NCBI RefSeq assembly: GCF_047238105.1
Contig: NZ_JBDFMD010000001.1
Coordinates: 1,550,001-1,614,000 of the forward strand
Direction: 5' to 3'
From: Paenibacillus_D sp047238105
GTDB lineage: Bacteria; Bacillota; Bacilli; Paenibacillales; Paenibacillaceae
DNA: 64,000 nucleotides
Shown: in pieces, positions 1-9,259 of the stretch
How positions within the stretch are numbered: position 1 is the first letter of the stretch
Layout of the letters: each line of letters starts with the position of its first letter
Position numbers and translations under genes: made by a program
The notes under the pieces: generated by a model
Told to the model about the DNA's origin: nothing
What the model saw: only the letters and a program-made list of their open reading frames with translations
The model's database searches: none

Positions 1-7
1 TCGGATC

Positions 8-1030
8 ATGATCAGACAACACAGATGGACAGGCATACTCATCCTGTTGCTGCTTGCCATACTTACGGCTTGCGGTAATGCAGGTAAGGATACGGACAGC
101 GGCAATGCCACTGCGTCGGGGGCAACCACACCTGAGACAGCCCAAGAAAGCTCCGCTGCCGAACAATCGCAGCCGGAGCAGCAGAGCCCACAGCACCGGA
201 TCGTCGAGAGCGCGATCGGCGCGATCGAGATTCCGGCACATCCGGAGCGTGTGGTCGGGCTGTCCGTCGTCTATCCCGAATTACTCTATGCGCTCGGAGT
301 CGTACCGGTGGCGGTGCAGAACTATCATGACGAATTCCCCGCTTATCTGGAAGAGCCCTTTCAAGATACGCTCAAAACAGGCATTGCCAAGACGCCTAAT
401 TTTGAAGCCATCCTCTCTGCCGAGCCCGACCTGATCCTGGCTCCCCAATGGTGGGCAGAGAAGGATTACGACCAGTTGTCCAAGATCGCTCCTACCGTGC
501 TGCTGCCAGAGCGTGATGACTGGCGGGACGAGCTGCGCGACATCGCAGCTGTCCTCGGCAGGGAAGCGGCCGCAGAGCAAGTCATCGCTGAACTGCAGGC
601 CAAAGAGAAGGCAGCTGCACAGCAGCTCGACACGCTGGTCGGCGACGAGACCGTCCTGTACATGCGGGTGATGGCCAAGGAACTCGTCATCCACGGCGAG
701 AACATAGCCCGCGGCAGCCTGGTGCACAAGCAGCTCGGCTTGAAGCCGGTCGAGGCGTTTCCCCAGCAGGAAGCGGCGCTCTCCATCTCGCTGGAGGTGC
801 TGCCGGACTACGATGCGGATCATCTGATCATCCAGTTGGACGACGAGTCCAGCCAAGAAGTGAAAACCGCGTATGACGAGCTCACTTCCAGCTCGCTGTG
901 GCAGGGGCTGAAAGCAGTGCAACAAGGTCAGGTCTACTTGGTCGGCGGCAAAGAATGGTTCAACGTCGGGATGTCGCCGCTGGCGGACAGCTATGCGATC
1001 GACGTCATCCTGGACGCCTTTGGACAATAA
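8..1030 (+). CDS. Iron-siderophore ABC transporter substrate-binding lipoprotein
   Basis: This is a periplasmic-binding-protein family protein (FhuD/FepB/BtuF fold) that would capture a ferric siderophore outside the membrane and pass it to an ABC permease. The 340-residue product starts with a lipoprotein signal: a hydrophobic run, then the lipobox LTAC with the lipidated Cys near residue 22. A Ser/Thr/Gln-rich linker to about residue 60 tethers it to the membrane. The binding domain follows (HRIVESAIGAIEIPAHPERVV, then LILAPQWW and DQLSKIAPTVLL), typical of the family. No permease or ATPase for it lies in the window, so they are either upstream of base 1 or elsewhere. The reductase gene starts 13 bp downstream, so the two are probably co-transcribed and act together in uptake and iron release. 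The ribosome binding site would lie outside the window, so the start at base 8 is not proven. Siderophore identity cannot be read from the sequence. Confidence 0.85.
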   Translation: MIRQHRWTGILILLLLAILTACGNAGKDTDSGNATASGATTPETAQESSAAEQSQPEQQSPQHRIVESAIGAIEIPAHPERVVGLSVVYPELLYALGVVPVAVQNYHDEFPAYLEEPFQDTLKTGIAKTPNFEAILSAEPDLILAPQWWAEKDYDQLSKIAPTVLLPERDDWRDELRDIAAVLGREAAAEQVIAELQAKEKAAAQQLDTLVGDETVLYMRVMAKELVIHGENIARGSLVHKQLGLKPVEAFPQQEAALSISLEVLPDYDADHLIIQLDDESSQEVKTAYDELTSSSLWQGLKAVQQGQVYLVGGKEWFNVGMSPLADSYAIDVILDAFGQ

Positions 1031-1043
1031 GGGGGCTCCTGAA

Positions 1044-2069
1044 ATGAAAGAGGAAGCTATCGTGGATCTGACCATCATCGGCGGCGGTCCGGCCGGCATG
1101 TATGCCGCCTTCTATGCCGGGATGCGCGATATGTCGGTCAAGCTGATCGAGGGCAAAGGGGAGCTGGGCGGCTTCTTGCACACCTATGCGGAGAAAATGA
1201 TCTGGGATGTCGGCGGCATCCCGCCTATCCGCTGCGAGAAGCTGATCGGCTGGCTCGCCCAGCAAGCTGTCACGTTCGACCCGGACGTTGTCCTGGGCCA
1301 GCAGGTGGTGGGACTGGAACGCCGGGAGCCGGATGGGCTCATCGTCTTGCGCACCCACACGGGGGAGCGGCACTACTCGCGCACCGTACTTGTCGCCGTA
1401 GGACGAGGCGTAGCGGAGCCCATGCGTCTGGATATCGAAGGGGCCGAGCGCTATGAAGTGACGAATCTCCACTATACTGTCGGCCAGCTGGACCGCTTCC
1501 GCGGTAAGCGGGTGCTCATCTCCGGCGGCGGCAACAGCGCTGTCGACTGGGCCATCGAGCTGGCAGAGCTGGCCAGCCAAGTAACGGTGGTGCACCGCAG
1601 CGAGACATTCCGCGCCATGGAGCGAAATGTGGCGGCGATGCGACAGGTTGCCGACGTACGGACCCCCTGTCGCATCGTCAAGCTGCTTGGCAGCGGGGAC
1701 CGTCTGCATGCCGTCACCCTGGCCCATCCGGACGGCGGCGGGCAAGAGATGCTCGAAGTCGATGAGGTCATCATCAGCCACGGGTATACCAGCAGCGCCG
1801 GCCCGTTATCCGAATGGGGACTCAAGATCGAGGATGGACTGCTCAGCGTCAACGCACAGACCGAATCGGCGATTCCGGGTGTGTACGCCGCCGGGGATTG
1901 CGCTGCCCATCCCGGCAAAGTCCGCCTGATCGCAGGCGCATTCAACGATGCCATCCTGGCTGTCAATAGCGCCAAGCGCTACCTGGCGCCGGATGCGCCC
2001 GGGATGGCCTATGTCTCCTCGCACAACGAGGTGTTCCGGGAGCGCAATAAACAGCTGCCGGGTACTTGA
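1044..2069 (+). CDS. Ferredoxin/flavodoxin-NADP(+) reductase of the thioredoxin-reductase-like type (YumC/IruO-like)
   Basis: The 341-residue product is a two-dinucleotide-binding-domain flavoprotein. The FAD site is visible at the N-terminus (IIGGGPAGMYAAFYAG, about residues 10-25), the NADPH site in the middle (ISGGGNSAVDWAIELA) and the C-terminal FAD segment (GVYAAGDCAAHPG). There is no CxxC redox pair, which separates it from true thioredoxin reductase and matches the type-2 ferredoxin-NADP reductases. Members of this family (YumC in Bacillus, IruO in Staphylococcus) reduce ferredoxin, flavodoxin or ferric siderophores. The siderophore-binding gene directly upstream makes ferrisiderophore reduction the best inference. 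An in-frame extension to 993 exists, but the ATG at 1044 follows a G-rich purine stretch and lies just after the upstream stop. The gene ends 6 bp before a displaced methyltransferase 3' end on the other strand. Confidence 0.85.
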   Translation: MKEEAIVDLTIIGGGPAGMYAAFYAGMRDMSVKLIEGKGELGGFLHTYAEKMIWDVGGIPPIRCEKLIGWLAQQAVTFDPDVVLGQQVVGLERREPDGLIVLRTHTGERHYSRTVLVAVGRGVAEPMRLDIEGAERYEVTNLHYTVGQLDRFRGKRVLISGGGNSAVDWAIELAELASQVTVVHRSETFRAMERNVAAMRQVADVRTPCRIVKLLGSGDRLHAVTLAHPDGGGQEMLEVDEVIISHGYTSSAGPLSEWGLKIEDGLLSVNAQTESAIPGVYAAGDCAAHPGKVRLIAGAFNDAILAVNSAKRYLAPDAPGMAYVSSHNEVFRERNKQLPGT

Positions 2070-2073
2070 CGCG

Positions 2074-2163
2074 AGCTAGCCGCGATCCTCTCTGCTGTAC
2101 ATGCGCTGGTCGCTCAATCGTACGAGCACCTTGCCGAAGCGGCCGCCCTGGCGGATCGTCACT
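2074..2163 (-). repeat. Displaced 90-bp copy of the methyltransferase gene 3' end (left direct repeat)
   Basis: These 90 bp match 11728-11817 at 87 positions. In the methyltransferase frame (minus strand) they encode its last residues plus stop. The three differences all change a residue (Ser to Arg, Glu to Asp, Asp to Gly). The copy begins right after the reductase gene and its last base is part of the stop codon of the oxidoreductase gene to the right. It is not a functional gene. It marks the left edge of the 9.56-kb carbohydrate cassette. Confidence 0.85.
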
Positions 2164-3155
2164 CATACCCTAGGCAACTCCTGTTCCGCACCTGTCGCCG
2201 CCGACCTGTAGATATGCTCGATCGCCGCTACCACACTCCGCCCGTACTCGCCGGAGCTGTAGCTCTCTTGCCGCTCGCGTATGGACATCAATAGATCGAT
2301 ATATTGCAGCTCATACGGGTCCGCCGCCGCAGCCATCTCCACGGGCTCGTATGCCCCGCTGCGACTGATCCACAAGCCGCTGCCGGTGACCAGCTTCAGC
2401 ATCCCGCCTGTAAATACCAGCTCGGTCTCATTGCGCGAGGCCCCCGCGTACCCGGATTGGCTGATCGTAGCCGGGATGCCGTTGTCCAGCTCCAGGTAGA
2501 TCACGCCGCTTCCCTCGACGTCGCCGCGAGCGCCGTGGCGGCTAAGCGACGCCTTCACGCTGCGGACGCGGCTGTCCGTGATCCACTGGATCTTGTCCAC
2601 GGCATGCGCGCCGAGATTGGTCAGAATCCCGCCCCCGGACAGCTTCTTCTGGAAGAACCACTCCGGCCTGTTGTCGCTATAGTACTGGACGTGACGAACG
2701 TCGTTGATCATCACCAGCTGTCCCAGCTCACCGCTGCGCAGGATTTCCTTGGCCCTCTGATTCTCGGCAAAATAGTGCTGCGTATGCCCGATCAGCAGAC
2801 GCACATTGTACTCACGCACTGCCGCCAGGATGTCGTCGCATTGCTGCACATCGAGCGCCATCGGCTTCTCCAGCAACAGATGGCAACCACGGGCGGCGGC
2901 GTAAAGTGCAGCTTCCCTATGGAGAAAATGAGGCAACGCAATGATCGCGACATCCGGACATTCTTTATCGAACATCTCGCGATAATCGGTATATGCCCGG
3001 ATATCATAACGTTCACCAAACGCGTGTGCTTTGTCTTTGTCGATATCGACCACCGCGCACGCCGCGAAGCCGTCCACTGCGCGAATAGCTTCAAAATGAC
3101 TGTCGGCAATCTTGCCGGCGCCAAGTACAGCCGTTTTCAACGGGGATGTCCGCAT
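2163..3155 (-). CDS. Gfo/Idh/MocA family NAD(P)-dependent oxidoreductase
   Basis: The 330-residue product has the Rossmann nucleotide-binding N-terminus (VLGAGKIADSHFEAI, about residues 10-24). It also has the family signature EKPMALDVQQCDDI near residues 96-109, with the Lys that helps bind substrate and cofactor. The C-terminal alpha/beta domain contains GGGILTNLGAHAVDKIQW, carrying the conserved His/Asp region. Such enzymes oxidise or epimerise sugars, inositols or amino sugars. The gene is last in the operon with two sugar permeases and a binding protein, so it likely processes the imported sugar or uronate. The start ATG has AGGAG five bases upstream. Its stop codon lies exactly at the junction with the 90-bp repeat, and the next codons in the same frame belong to the displaced methyltransferase tail. 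Substrate is not predictable. Confidence 0.85.
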   Translation of the reverse strand: MRTSPLKTAVLGAGKIADSHFEAIRAVDGFAACAVVDIDKDKAHAFGERYDIRAYTDYREMFDKECPDVAIIALPHFLHREAALYAAARGCHLLLEKPMALDVQQCDDILAAVREYNVRLLIGHTQHYFAENQRAKEILRSGELGQLVMINDVRHVQYYSDNRPEWFFQKKLSGGGILTNLGAHAVDKIQWITDSRVRSVKASLSRHGARGDVEGSGVIYLELDNGIPATISQSGYAGASRNETELVFTGGMLKLVTGSGLWISRSGAYEPVEMAAAADPYELQYIDLLMSIRERQESYSSGEYGRSVVAAIEHIYRSAATGAEQELPRV

Positions 3156-3203
3156 AACCTTCTCCTTTCAACTAACTGGAATGACTCAGACTTCCGCTCG
3201 CCT

Positions 3204-4061
3204 TCACCCTTTGACGGACCCGATCATCGCACCTTTCACAAAATACTTCTGCAAGAACGGATACAGCAGCAGGATCGGCAGCGTGGACACGAGTATGGTG
3301 GCATACTTCAAGGATTCCTCCACGATCACCTCGTCGCCTCCGACGCCGCCGCCGTCGAATTCTCCAGCCAGCACGATGTTTCGCAGGATGACCTGCAGCG
3401 GGAACATGCTCTCGGTTCGCAAGTACAGCAATGCCATATAGAAGTTGTTCCATAGCGCTACCGCATAGAACAGACCGATGGTCGCCAGCGCCGGCTTGGA
3501 TAAGGGGAGCACAATTTTGGTGAAAATGCCGATTTCATTCAGTCCATCGATCTTCCCCGACTCCTCCAACTCCTTGGGGATATTGGCGAAGAAGGTTCGC
3601 ATAATAATCAAGTTCCAGACGCTGACCGCCCCCGGAAGCACCATCGCCCAGATCGTATCGATGAGGCCGAGCTCTTGCACGACTAGAAAAGTCGGGATCA
3701 TGCCGCCGTTGAACAGCATAGTGAAGATGACCATGAGCGTCAAGGGCTTATGCATCACCATGCCACGTTTGCCAAGCGCGTAAGCGCCCATTGCCGTAGT
3801 CACCAGAGCAATCACCGTCCCCAGCGAGACATAGATGAAGGTGTTCAGGTAGGCCGTGAAGATACGCGAGTCTTCAAGCACCAGACGATAGGACTTGAGC
3901 GTCCAGCCCTTCGGCCAGATCGTGACGTCTCCCCGCATGACGTGATAATCGGAGCTGAGCGACACAGCCAGCATATAGATGAACGGGTAAAGCATAGTGA
4001 TCGATATCAAGAGCAAGATAAGCCCGATGATCCATTGGTAAATATCAAATGTTGCTTTCAA
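3204..4061 (-). CDS. Carbohydrate ABC transporter permease, YtcP/LacG-type
   Basis: This inner-membrane protein of about 285 residues has around six predicted membrane helices. It carries the EAA-type loop (ELEESGKIDGLNEIGIFTKI) that docks the ATPase, and the C-terminal signature FVKGAMIGSVKG. It is the second permease subunit of a CUT1 sugar importer and pairs with the gene upstream. A GTG at 4070 overlaps the Shine-Dalgarno AGGAGG, so I place the start at the TTG at 4061, eight bases after it. It follows the first permease by about 12 bp. No ATPase gene is nearby. In Firmicutes such importers usually share a general ATPase (MsmX type) encoded elsewhere. Confidence 0.88.
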   Translation of the reverse strand: MKATFDIYQWIIGLILLLISITMLYPFIYMLAVSLSSDYHVMRGDVTIWPKGWTLKSYRLVLEDSRIFTAYLNTFIYVSLGTVIALVTTAMGAYALGKRGMVMHKPLTLMVIFTMLFNGGMIPTFLVVQELGLIDTIWAMVLPGAVSVWNLIIMRTFFANIPKELEESGKIDGLNEIGIFTKIVLPLSKPALATIGLFYAVALWNNFYMALLYLRTESMFPLQVILRNIVLAGEFDGGGVGGDEVIVEESLKYATILVSTLPILLLYPFLQKYFVKGAMIGSVKG

Positions 4062-4073
4062 GCCGTGCACCTC

Positions 4074-5030
4074 CTACCAGAGACTCGTGTCGCCGATTTT
4101 TCGGCTCAGTGTGTTCGCACCGACGATAAAGATCAGGCTGATGATGCCCGAGAAAACGTCGATTGCTGTGCCGTAGCTGTAATTGCCGTTCAGCAGTCCC
4201 GTTCGATAGACGTAAGTGCCGATGATGTCTGATGTTTCATAAATGGCCGGGTTGGATAGCAAATACACTTTCTCGAACCCGATTTCCAGCACTTTTCCAA
4301 TGTTCAGGATCAGCAAGATGACGATCGCCGGCACGATCCCTGGGAACGTCACATGGAGCAGTTGCTTCCATCTCCCCGCTCCATCCATCTTGGCGGCTTC
4401 GTACAATTGCGGATCGATCGCTGTCAGGGCGGCGAGATAGATGATCGCTTCCCAGCCCACATGCTGCCAGATCTCCGAGAGCACGTACAGACCGCGAAAC
4501 ATCTCCGACTTGATCATGAAATTCACAGGCTCGATGCCGAACCAGCCGATGATCTGATTGATCAGGCCGCCGCGCGGCGACAGGAACATCACCATCATGC
4601 TGACGACGACGACATTGGAGATGAAATGGGGCAGATAGGTGATGGATTGCGTGAATCGTTTCAGAATGCCCAGCCGGACCTCATTGAGCAGCAAGGCAAG
4701 GATGATTGGCGCAGGAAACCCGAACACCAGCTTATAGAGACCCAGCAGCAGCGTATTGCGCATTACCGGAATAAAGTCTCTGCTTTGGAGGAACATGGCG
4801 TAATATTTGAACCCGACCCAATCGCTGGCCATCAATCCTTTGAAGATGTTGTACTGCTTGAACGAGACCACGATGCCGAGCATCGGCAAATATTTGAACA
4901 GCAAGAAATACAGCACGCATGGAAGAATCAGCAATAGCAAATAGCGATCTCTGTAGCATTTTTGAAGCCATGTTTTTTTGTGTTGCACCTGAACATGATC
5001 GGCAAGAGGCGCAGTCTCCATGCTATTCAC
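4074..5030 (-). CDS. Carbohydrate ABC transporter permease, LplB-type
   Basis: The 318-residue product has a short basic cytoplasmic head followed by about six membrane helices. It has the LplB-like sequence VVSFKQYNIFKG near residue 55 and the EAA loop (AALTAIDPQLYEAAKMDGAG) that contacts the ATPase. It is the first permease subunit of a sugar importer with the YtcP-type gene directly downstream. The chosen GTG at 5030 follows a GGAGGAGGG purine run by seven bases; an ATG three codons in is the alternative. The upstream binding-protein gene ends about 80 bp away, so all three are probably one transcript. The imported sugar is unknown; the secreted glycan-active protein at 9260 suggests an oligosaccharide product of it. 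Confidence 0.88.
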   Translation of the reverse strand: MNSMETAPLADHVQVQHKKTWLQKCYRDRYLLLLILPCVLYFLLFKYLPMLGIVVSFKQYNIFKGLMASDWVGFKYYAMFLQSRDFIPVMRNTLLLGLYKLVFGFPAPIILALLLNEVRLGILKRFTQSITYLPHFISNVVVVSMMVMFLSPRGGLINQIIGWFGIEPVNFMIKSEMFRGLYVLSEIWQHVGWEAIIYLAALTAIDPQLYEAAKMDGAGRWKQLLHVTFPGIVPAIVILLILNIGKVLEIGFEKVYLLSNPAIYETSDIIGTYVYRTGLLNGNYSYGTAIDVFSGIISLIFIVGANTLSRKIGDTSLW

Positions 5031-5111
5031 AAGTAAGCCCTCCTCCTTCTAAGATGATGCAGGAGGCTCCGCCGCCGCAAAGCCCGGAGTGGAACCTCCT
5101 GTCGGATGCGA

Positions 5112-6698
5112 TTAATGCTGCATGCGCTCATAAGCTGAAGTGTAGTAGTCCAGCAGCCTGTCGACGCCCATGGCTCTAACTTCCTCTACGTAGCTGTCCC
5201 ATTCGCTCAGGTCCTTTTCATTCAGGATGAACCGGGCGATCTGCTCGTCGCTGTACTTCTTGATCGTCTGCTCGAGCAGCGCGACTTCTTCATTTTCCGT
5301 CTCCGTGAACGGTACAGTCGGCTGTCTCGGCGCATCATAGCTCGGCGCTTCCGTGTAGGCAATCTTGGTCTCTTCAGAGGACAAGGACACATGCGCTTCA
5401 TTATCGATCCATGTGCTTACCCCCGGCGTAGCCAATCCCAGCTTCATCCGAATGTCCGATACGGTCTTGTAATCCGGCAGGAAACGCTTCTCCCCGTTGA
5501 CCGTCTCATAGGAGACGCCTTCTGCTCCCCAGCTCGACAGCAGCATGCCTTTCTCGCTATAGAAGAAGTCCAGATATTCCATCGCATTTTCGACCTGCTT
5601 CGTTCTTGTAGACACCGACAGGCTGGCCTCTGCTTGCGCAGTGAACGGCGATATCTGCTCACCCCCCGCTTCTCCAGCCGGCGGCGGCATGAACTGGATG
5701 TCGAATTCCGGATTCCCTTCCCGCATCGCCGAATTCAGGAAGTCGATTCTTCCGATCTTGTCCGGCGTGATAAACGCTTTGTCCGACGCATAGATATCTT
5801 GCCATTGCTTGTTGTCCATCGTGAGGAAGTCGGGAGGAATCAGCCCCTCCGCATAAAACTTGCTTGCGTACTCCACCATTTTCTTGTAGCCCTCTGTAAT
5901 CGGGCCATAGTTAAACGTCTGTTCGTCAAAGTCATAGTAGACAGGCTCTACATCCGCTGTAATTTTGGCTGGTGCTCCGAAGGCCGTGACCATCTGGCCG
6001 AGCGGTATAAACCATCTGCGCGAGGTGAACGGGTAGCTCTCGGGATAAAGACGCTTCAGTTCCTTGAGCACCTCATACATCTCATCATAATCCTTTGGCA
6101 CTTCCAAGCCGTGTTTATCAAAAATATCCTTGCGGTAGTACCATACATCTCTGTTCGCTTCCCCGATTCCTTCGACTGGCGCAATGTAGATATTGCCGTC
6201 CGCAGCTCTTGCAGCTTCTACCGCTTCAGGATGCTGCTCCATCCACTGGGTAAAATTCGGCATAACGTCCAGATGGTCAAGCAAATTGACGAGAGCACCC
6301 TGCTGGCCAAAGCGATTGGCTGTGGCGATATCCGGCATATACAGCAAATCCGGCGTGGAATTGGCGGCAATGATCAGGTTGAGCGCTTCATCATAATTGC
6401 CTGCGGACACCTGTACGGAGACGTCATAGCCGGTCTGCTCCTTGATCATGCTCCAGATCGGCCACTGCTCATCGTAAGGCCAGGTGGGATTAGATAACAG
6501 AAACTTGGAGATCGTTCTGTCCTCCAATATGCCCTCGTCCGTCGATGGCGTCTGGGACGCCGGCTGATTCGTTGGTGCGGGCGTGCTCGTCCCTTCCGAA
6601 CTGCCGGAGTCGGAGCTGCAGCCTGAGACGACGATGGTCAGCGCCATCATCATGAAGACACCGAGCTTGAACGTGTTCGTTGCTTTTGACCCTGTCAT
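5112..6698 (-). CDS. Extracellular sugar-binding lipoprotein of an ABC transporter
   Basis: The 528-residue product is a large CUT1 solute-binding protein. It starts MTGSKATNTFKLG, continues with a hydrophobic run and has a lipobox ending VSGCS, then a Ser/Thr/Pro/Gln linker. An in-frame extension to 6812 is open, but ATG at 6698 has GGGAGAG at proper spacing and puts the signal peptide at the true N-terminus. The body (DLLYMPDIATANRFGQQGALVNL; PVEGIGEANRDVWYYRKDIFDKHGLEVP) is typical of LipO-like binding proteins. It would capture oligosaccharide for the two permeases downstream. It is transcribed away from the AraC regulator at 6874, which probably controls it. Confidence 0.88.
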   Translation of the reverse strand: MTGSKATNTFKLGVFMMMALTIVVSGCSSDSGSSEGTSTPAPTNQPASQTPSTDEGILEDRTISKFLLSNPTWPYDEQWPIWSMIKEQTGYDVSVQVSAGNYDEALNLIIAANSTPDLLYMPDIATANRFGQQGALVNLLDHLDVMPNFTQWMEQHPEAVEAARAADGNIYIAPVEGIGEANRDVWYYRKDIFDKHGLEVPKDYDEMYEVLKELKRLYPESYPFTSRRWFIPLGQMVTAFGAPAKITADVEPVYYDFDEQTFNYGPITEGYKKMVEYASKFYAEGLIPPDFLTMDNKQWQDIYASDKAFITPDKIGRIDFLNSAMREGNPEFDIQFMPPPAGEAGGEQISPFTAQAEASLSVSTRTKQVENAMEYLDFFYSEKGMLLSSWGAEGVSYETVNGEKRFLPDYKTVSDIRMKLGLATPGVSTWIDNEAHVSLSSEETKIAYTEAPSYDAPRQPTVPFTETENEEVALLEQTIKKYSDEQIARFILNEKDLSEWDSYVEEVRAMGVDRLLDYYTSAYERMQH

Positions 6699-6873
6699 AC
6701 GATCTCTCCCTTTTTCAATTATGATGTGAACAGCAGCTTGACTAATTTCACCTTGATAGTACATTATAGTCTTACTCTTGGATATCGCAGGTTCTTTCAC
6801 ATCTGTTGTCATTTATAGATTAGTTATAAATATGGTGATGAGATAGAAATATAAAGATAAAGGGGGCCCGGCA
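6699..6873. promoter_or_regulatory. Divergent control region between the binding-protein operon and the AraC regulator
   Basis: This 175-bp AT-rich region separates two divergent genes. On the minus strand a TATAAT-like hexamer lies near 6760-6766, but no good -35 is seen at the proper distance. On the plus strand, TTGTCA and AT-rich hexamers lie between 6805 and 6840. The AraC protein is expected to bind here; no convincing repeated site was found by eye. Confidence 0.3.
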
Positions 6874-9108
6874 ATGAAGAAAAGTTTATTTTACAAACTG
6901 ATTACCGGCTTCTTAATTGTCATTGCTACGTTGTCTTTATATAATCTCGTTCAGTTTTCTTTATACAAGAATAGCGCAAGCCGCGAGATCATTAAACAGA
7001 ACCAATTGAATTTGGAGAAAGCAACGAGGGACTATGAACAGCAATTTCTGCTGCTCAAATCTGAAATGCTCCGCTTGCTTCTGGATTACAAAGTAGTCCA
7101 GTTCACGTCGGCGCAGCGAACCGGACAAAAATTCGAGCTGGCTAAAAAGCTCCATGAGGAGCTCAAATATATGAACGCCAACCCTATGCTGCTCGTCCAT
7201 AATATTGTCCTGTACTTCAAGGATGAACCGCTTATTATTGAATGGTCAGGCACAACCAGTCCGGCGACGATGTTCAGCAAGTTTATGCAAAGTGAGCTGT
7301 ATCCGCCTTCTTTTTGGCAGGATCAGTTCGAATCCGCTCACAGTTTTACGCTGCTTGCAGACGCGCCATTTACCCGCAGTCACTTCGGGCAAAACCTTTC
7401 GCTGGGCGACGCGATTCCCGTCATTATCAAATACCCGTATCGGCCGAACGTCATGATGATCGCCTTTGTCAATAGCCGGGATTCCTTTCGCCAGTTTGCC
7501 CAGCTCAGCTCCGAATCGCCTTTCTTCATCTTAAACAGTGAAGGTGAGGCATTGTATGCTTCTCATCCCGACCAAATGAAAGACATTCCCCATTTCCCTG
7601 ACAAGCAAGGCTATACCAAGGTGAACAACGATTATTATATCTACCATACAGGCGAAGTTACCGAGCTTGTCTATGCTTATAAAGTATTCAATCAATCGCT
7701 CGCCGCTCAAAGTCGTCAGCAAACCTTGACGCTCATTACGATCATGATGGTTTCGATCGCAACCGCCCTGCTCGCATCCCTCTGGTTCAGCCATCGGATC
7801 AATCACCCGCTGCAGCAGTTAATCCAGGGGTTCCAGACCGATTCGGTCGACAACGGCACCTTCTCGTCTCGCATCGCTGAATTTGACTGGCTGGGCAGTG
7901 AGATGATCAAGGCTAGACAATCGAGCCAACAAGCCGATCAACATCTGGCCCGCCAAACTACGCAGCTGAAGTATTATTCGTATCTTAATAAACTGAAACG
8001 GATCCGTACACGTATACAGGACGATGCTGACCCTCACAGCGCCTCACTTCCTTATGTGATGATCCTGTTCAGCCTGAATCCGATCAAGCGACAATCGCCA
8101 AGTGGACTGGAGGAATGGACGTACTTCTCCCAAGCCTTCATCGAACAAATCTTGTCGCAAACGTTCATCAATGCTGTGACGCTGCAGATCGAATCCGATC
8201 AGGTGGTGTCCCTTATCTTCTCCGATACGGAGTGGGAACAGCTTGATCCTACGCTGCAATACTTCAAGAAAGTGTTTGATGAGGATCGGGAGAACGGCTT
8301 CTATACGATTGTCGTCAGTCCTGTCCAAGATGCAGGAACCGAATTCGCGGAGGTGTACAACGAGCTCTCCGGCGGGCTGTATATGCGGCAGTTGAACGAT
8401 GAGACGCAGATTGTATCGCCTTCCACACCGCAGCCGAGCAACTGGCATTTGCTGAATGATATTGTGCGAAGCATCGATACGCACTGGGCTCCGGCGCAAA
8501 TCGATGAGCTGGCGCAGATTACAATTAAGCATCTGCACCGTTTGCACAAGAAGGGCACGGTATCCGGGACGTTTGCCTTACATGCCGAGGATCTTACCCG
8601 CTATATCATTAAAAAGCTTCATTCGATCCCTCTGCATATCGATTTGGAGATTACAGAGCTGGCACCCGGGCGGTTTTCCGATATCTTTCATTCTATCGAT
8701 GACTATGAGCATTATTTTACCGCTATATATGCGCTGATTCAGGAGAGGTGGAACGCAGAGGAGAAAAAATCGGATTATATCATAGATTATGTAACGGACT
8801 ATGTCCATAAACATTACGCCAAAGATCTGCCGCTGGATCTGTTATCCGGGCCCTTAAACATCACGAGCAGCTACTTGTCCACGTACTTCAAAAAACAGAC
8901 CGGGATGAAGCTGGTCGATTATATCAATAGGGTGCGAGTAGAGAACGCCAAACAGCTGCTATGCCAGTCCAATGCCAAGGTTCAGCAGGTTGCCGAGCAG
9001 GTAGGCTGCCACAATATTAATACGTTTATTCGGATCTTCAAGAAAAGTACTGGCGTTACGCCCGGCGAATATCAGAAACGGCAGCTAGCCAGCAATCCTC
9101 CCCAATAA
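6874..9108 (+). CDS. AraC-family transcriptional regulator with membrane-anchored N-terminal sensor region
   Basis: The 744-residue product has a membrane helix near residues 10-28, an extracytoplasmic region of about 240 residues, and a second helix near 285-310 (LTLITIMMVSIATALLASLWF). After a cytoplasmic middle region comes a C-terminal AraC double helix-turn-helix (from about IIDYVTDYVHKHYAKDLPL, then NITSSYLSTYFKKQTGMKL and QQVAEQVGCHNINTFIRIFKK). This one-component design senses sugar outside and binds DNA inside; known relatives activate neighbouring polysaccharide-utilisation genes. The start follows GGGGG purines. It is divergent from the transporter operon and is followed by a secreted glycan-active protein gene, both likely targets. 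Confidence 0.85.
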   Translation: MKKSLFYKLITGFLIVIATLSLYNLVQFSLYKNSASREIIKQNQLNLEKATRDYEQQFLLLKSEMLRLLLDYKVVQFTSAQRTGQKFELAKKLHEELKYMNANPMLLVHNIVLYFKDEPLIIEWSGTTSPATMFSKFMQSELYPPSFWQDQFESAHSFTLLADAPFTRSHFGQNLSLGDAIPVIIKYPYRPNVMMIAFVNSRDSFRQFAQLSSESPFFILNSEGEALYASHPDQMKDIPHFPDKQGYTKVNNDYYIYHTGEVTELVYAYKVFNQSLAAQSRQQTLTLITIMMVSIATALLASLWFSHRINHPLQQLIQGFQTDSVDNGTFSSRIAEFDWLGSEMIKARQSSQQADQHLARQTTQLKYYSYLNKLKRIRTRIQDDADPHSASLPYVMILFSLNPIKRQSPSGLEEWTYFSQAFIEQILSQTFINAVTLQIESDQVVSLIFSDTEWEQLDPTLQYFKKVFDEDRENGFYTIVVSPVQDAGTEFAEVYNELSGGLYMRQLNDETQIVSPSTPQPSNWHLLNDIVRSIDTHWAPAQIDELAQITIKHLHRLHKKGTVSGTFALHAEDLTRYIIKKLHSIPLHIDLEITELAPGRFSDIFHSIDDYEHYFTAIYALIQERWNAEEKKSDYIIDYVTDYVHKHYAKDLPLDLLSGPLNITSSYLSTYFKKQTGMKLVDYINRVRVENAKQLLCQSNAKVQQVAEQVGCHNINTFIRIFKKSTGVTPGEYQKRQLASNPPQ

Positions 9109-9259
9109 CAACCGTTTGATCTCGCTATTTATCACTGATCATCATTTTTATTCAAATATGTAATGCTGCTCATAAGTGAGGATATTGAGAATGCCATTCC
9201 CCTCATGTGTATGATACATCTATATTGTAATCTATTAAACGCTGAGAGGGGTATGGTTT

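Noticed and set aside
993..1043. An upstream extension of the reductase gene
   Set aside because: It overlaps the end of the binding-protein gene and lacks a ribosome binding site; the FAD motif sits at the normal distance from ATG 1044.
2304..3455. A 383-codon plus-strand frame across the oxidoreductase and permease genes
   Set aside because: It spans two real genes on the other strand and the gap between them, with no start signal.
9109..9259. A promoter from TTGAGA and TATGAT hexamers before the secreted-protein gene
   Set aside because: The spacing is 19 bp and the hexamers are poor, so I do not list it as a feature.
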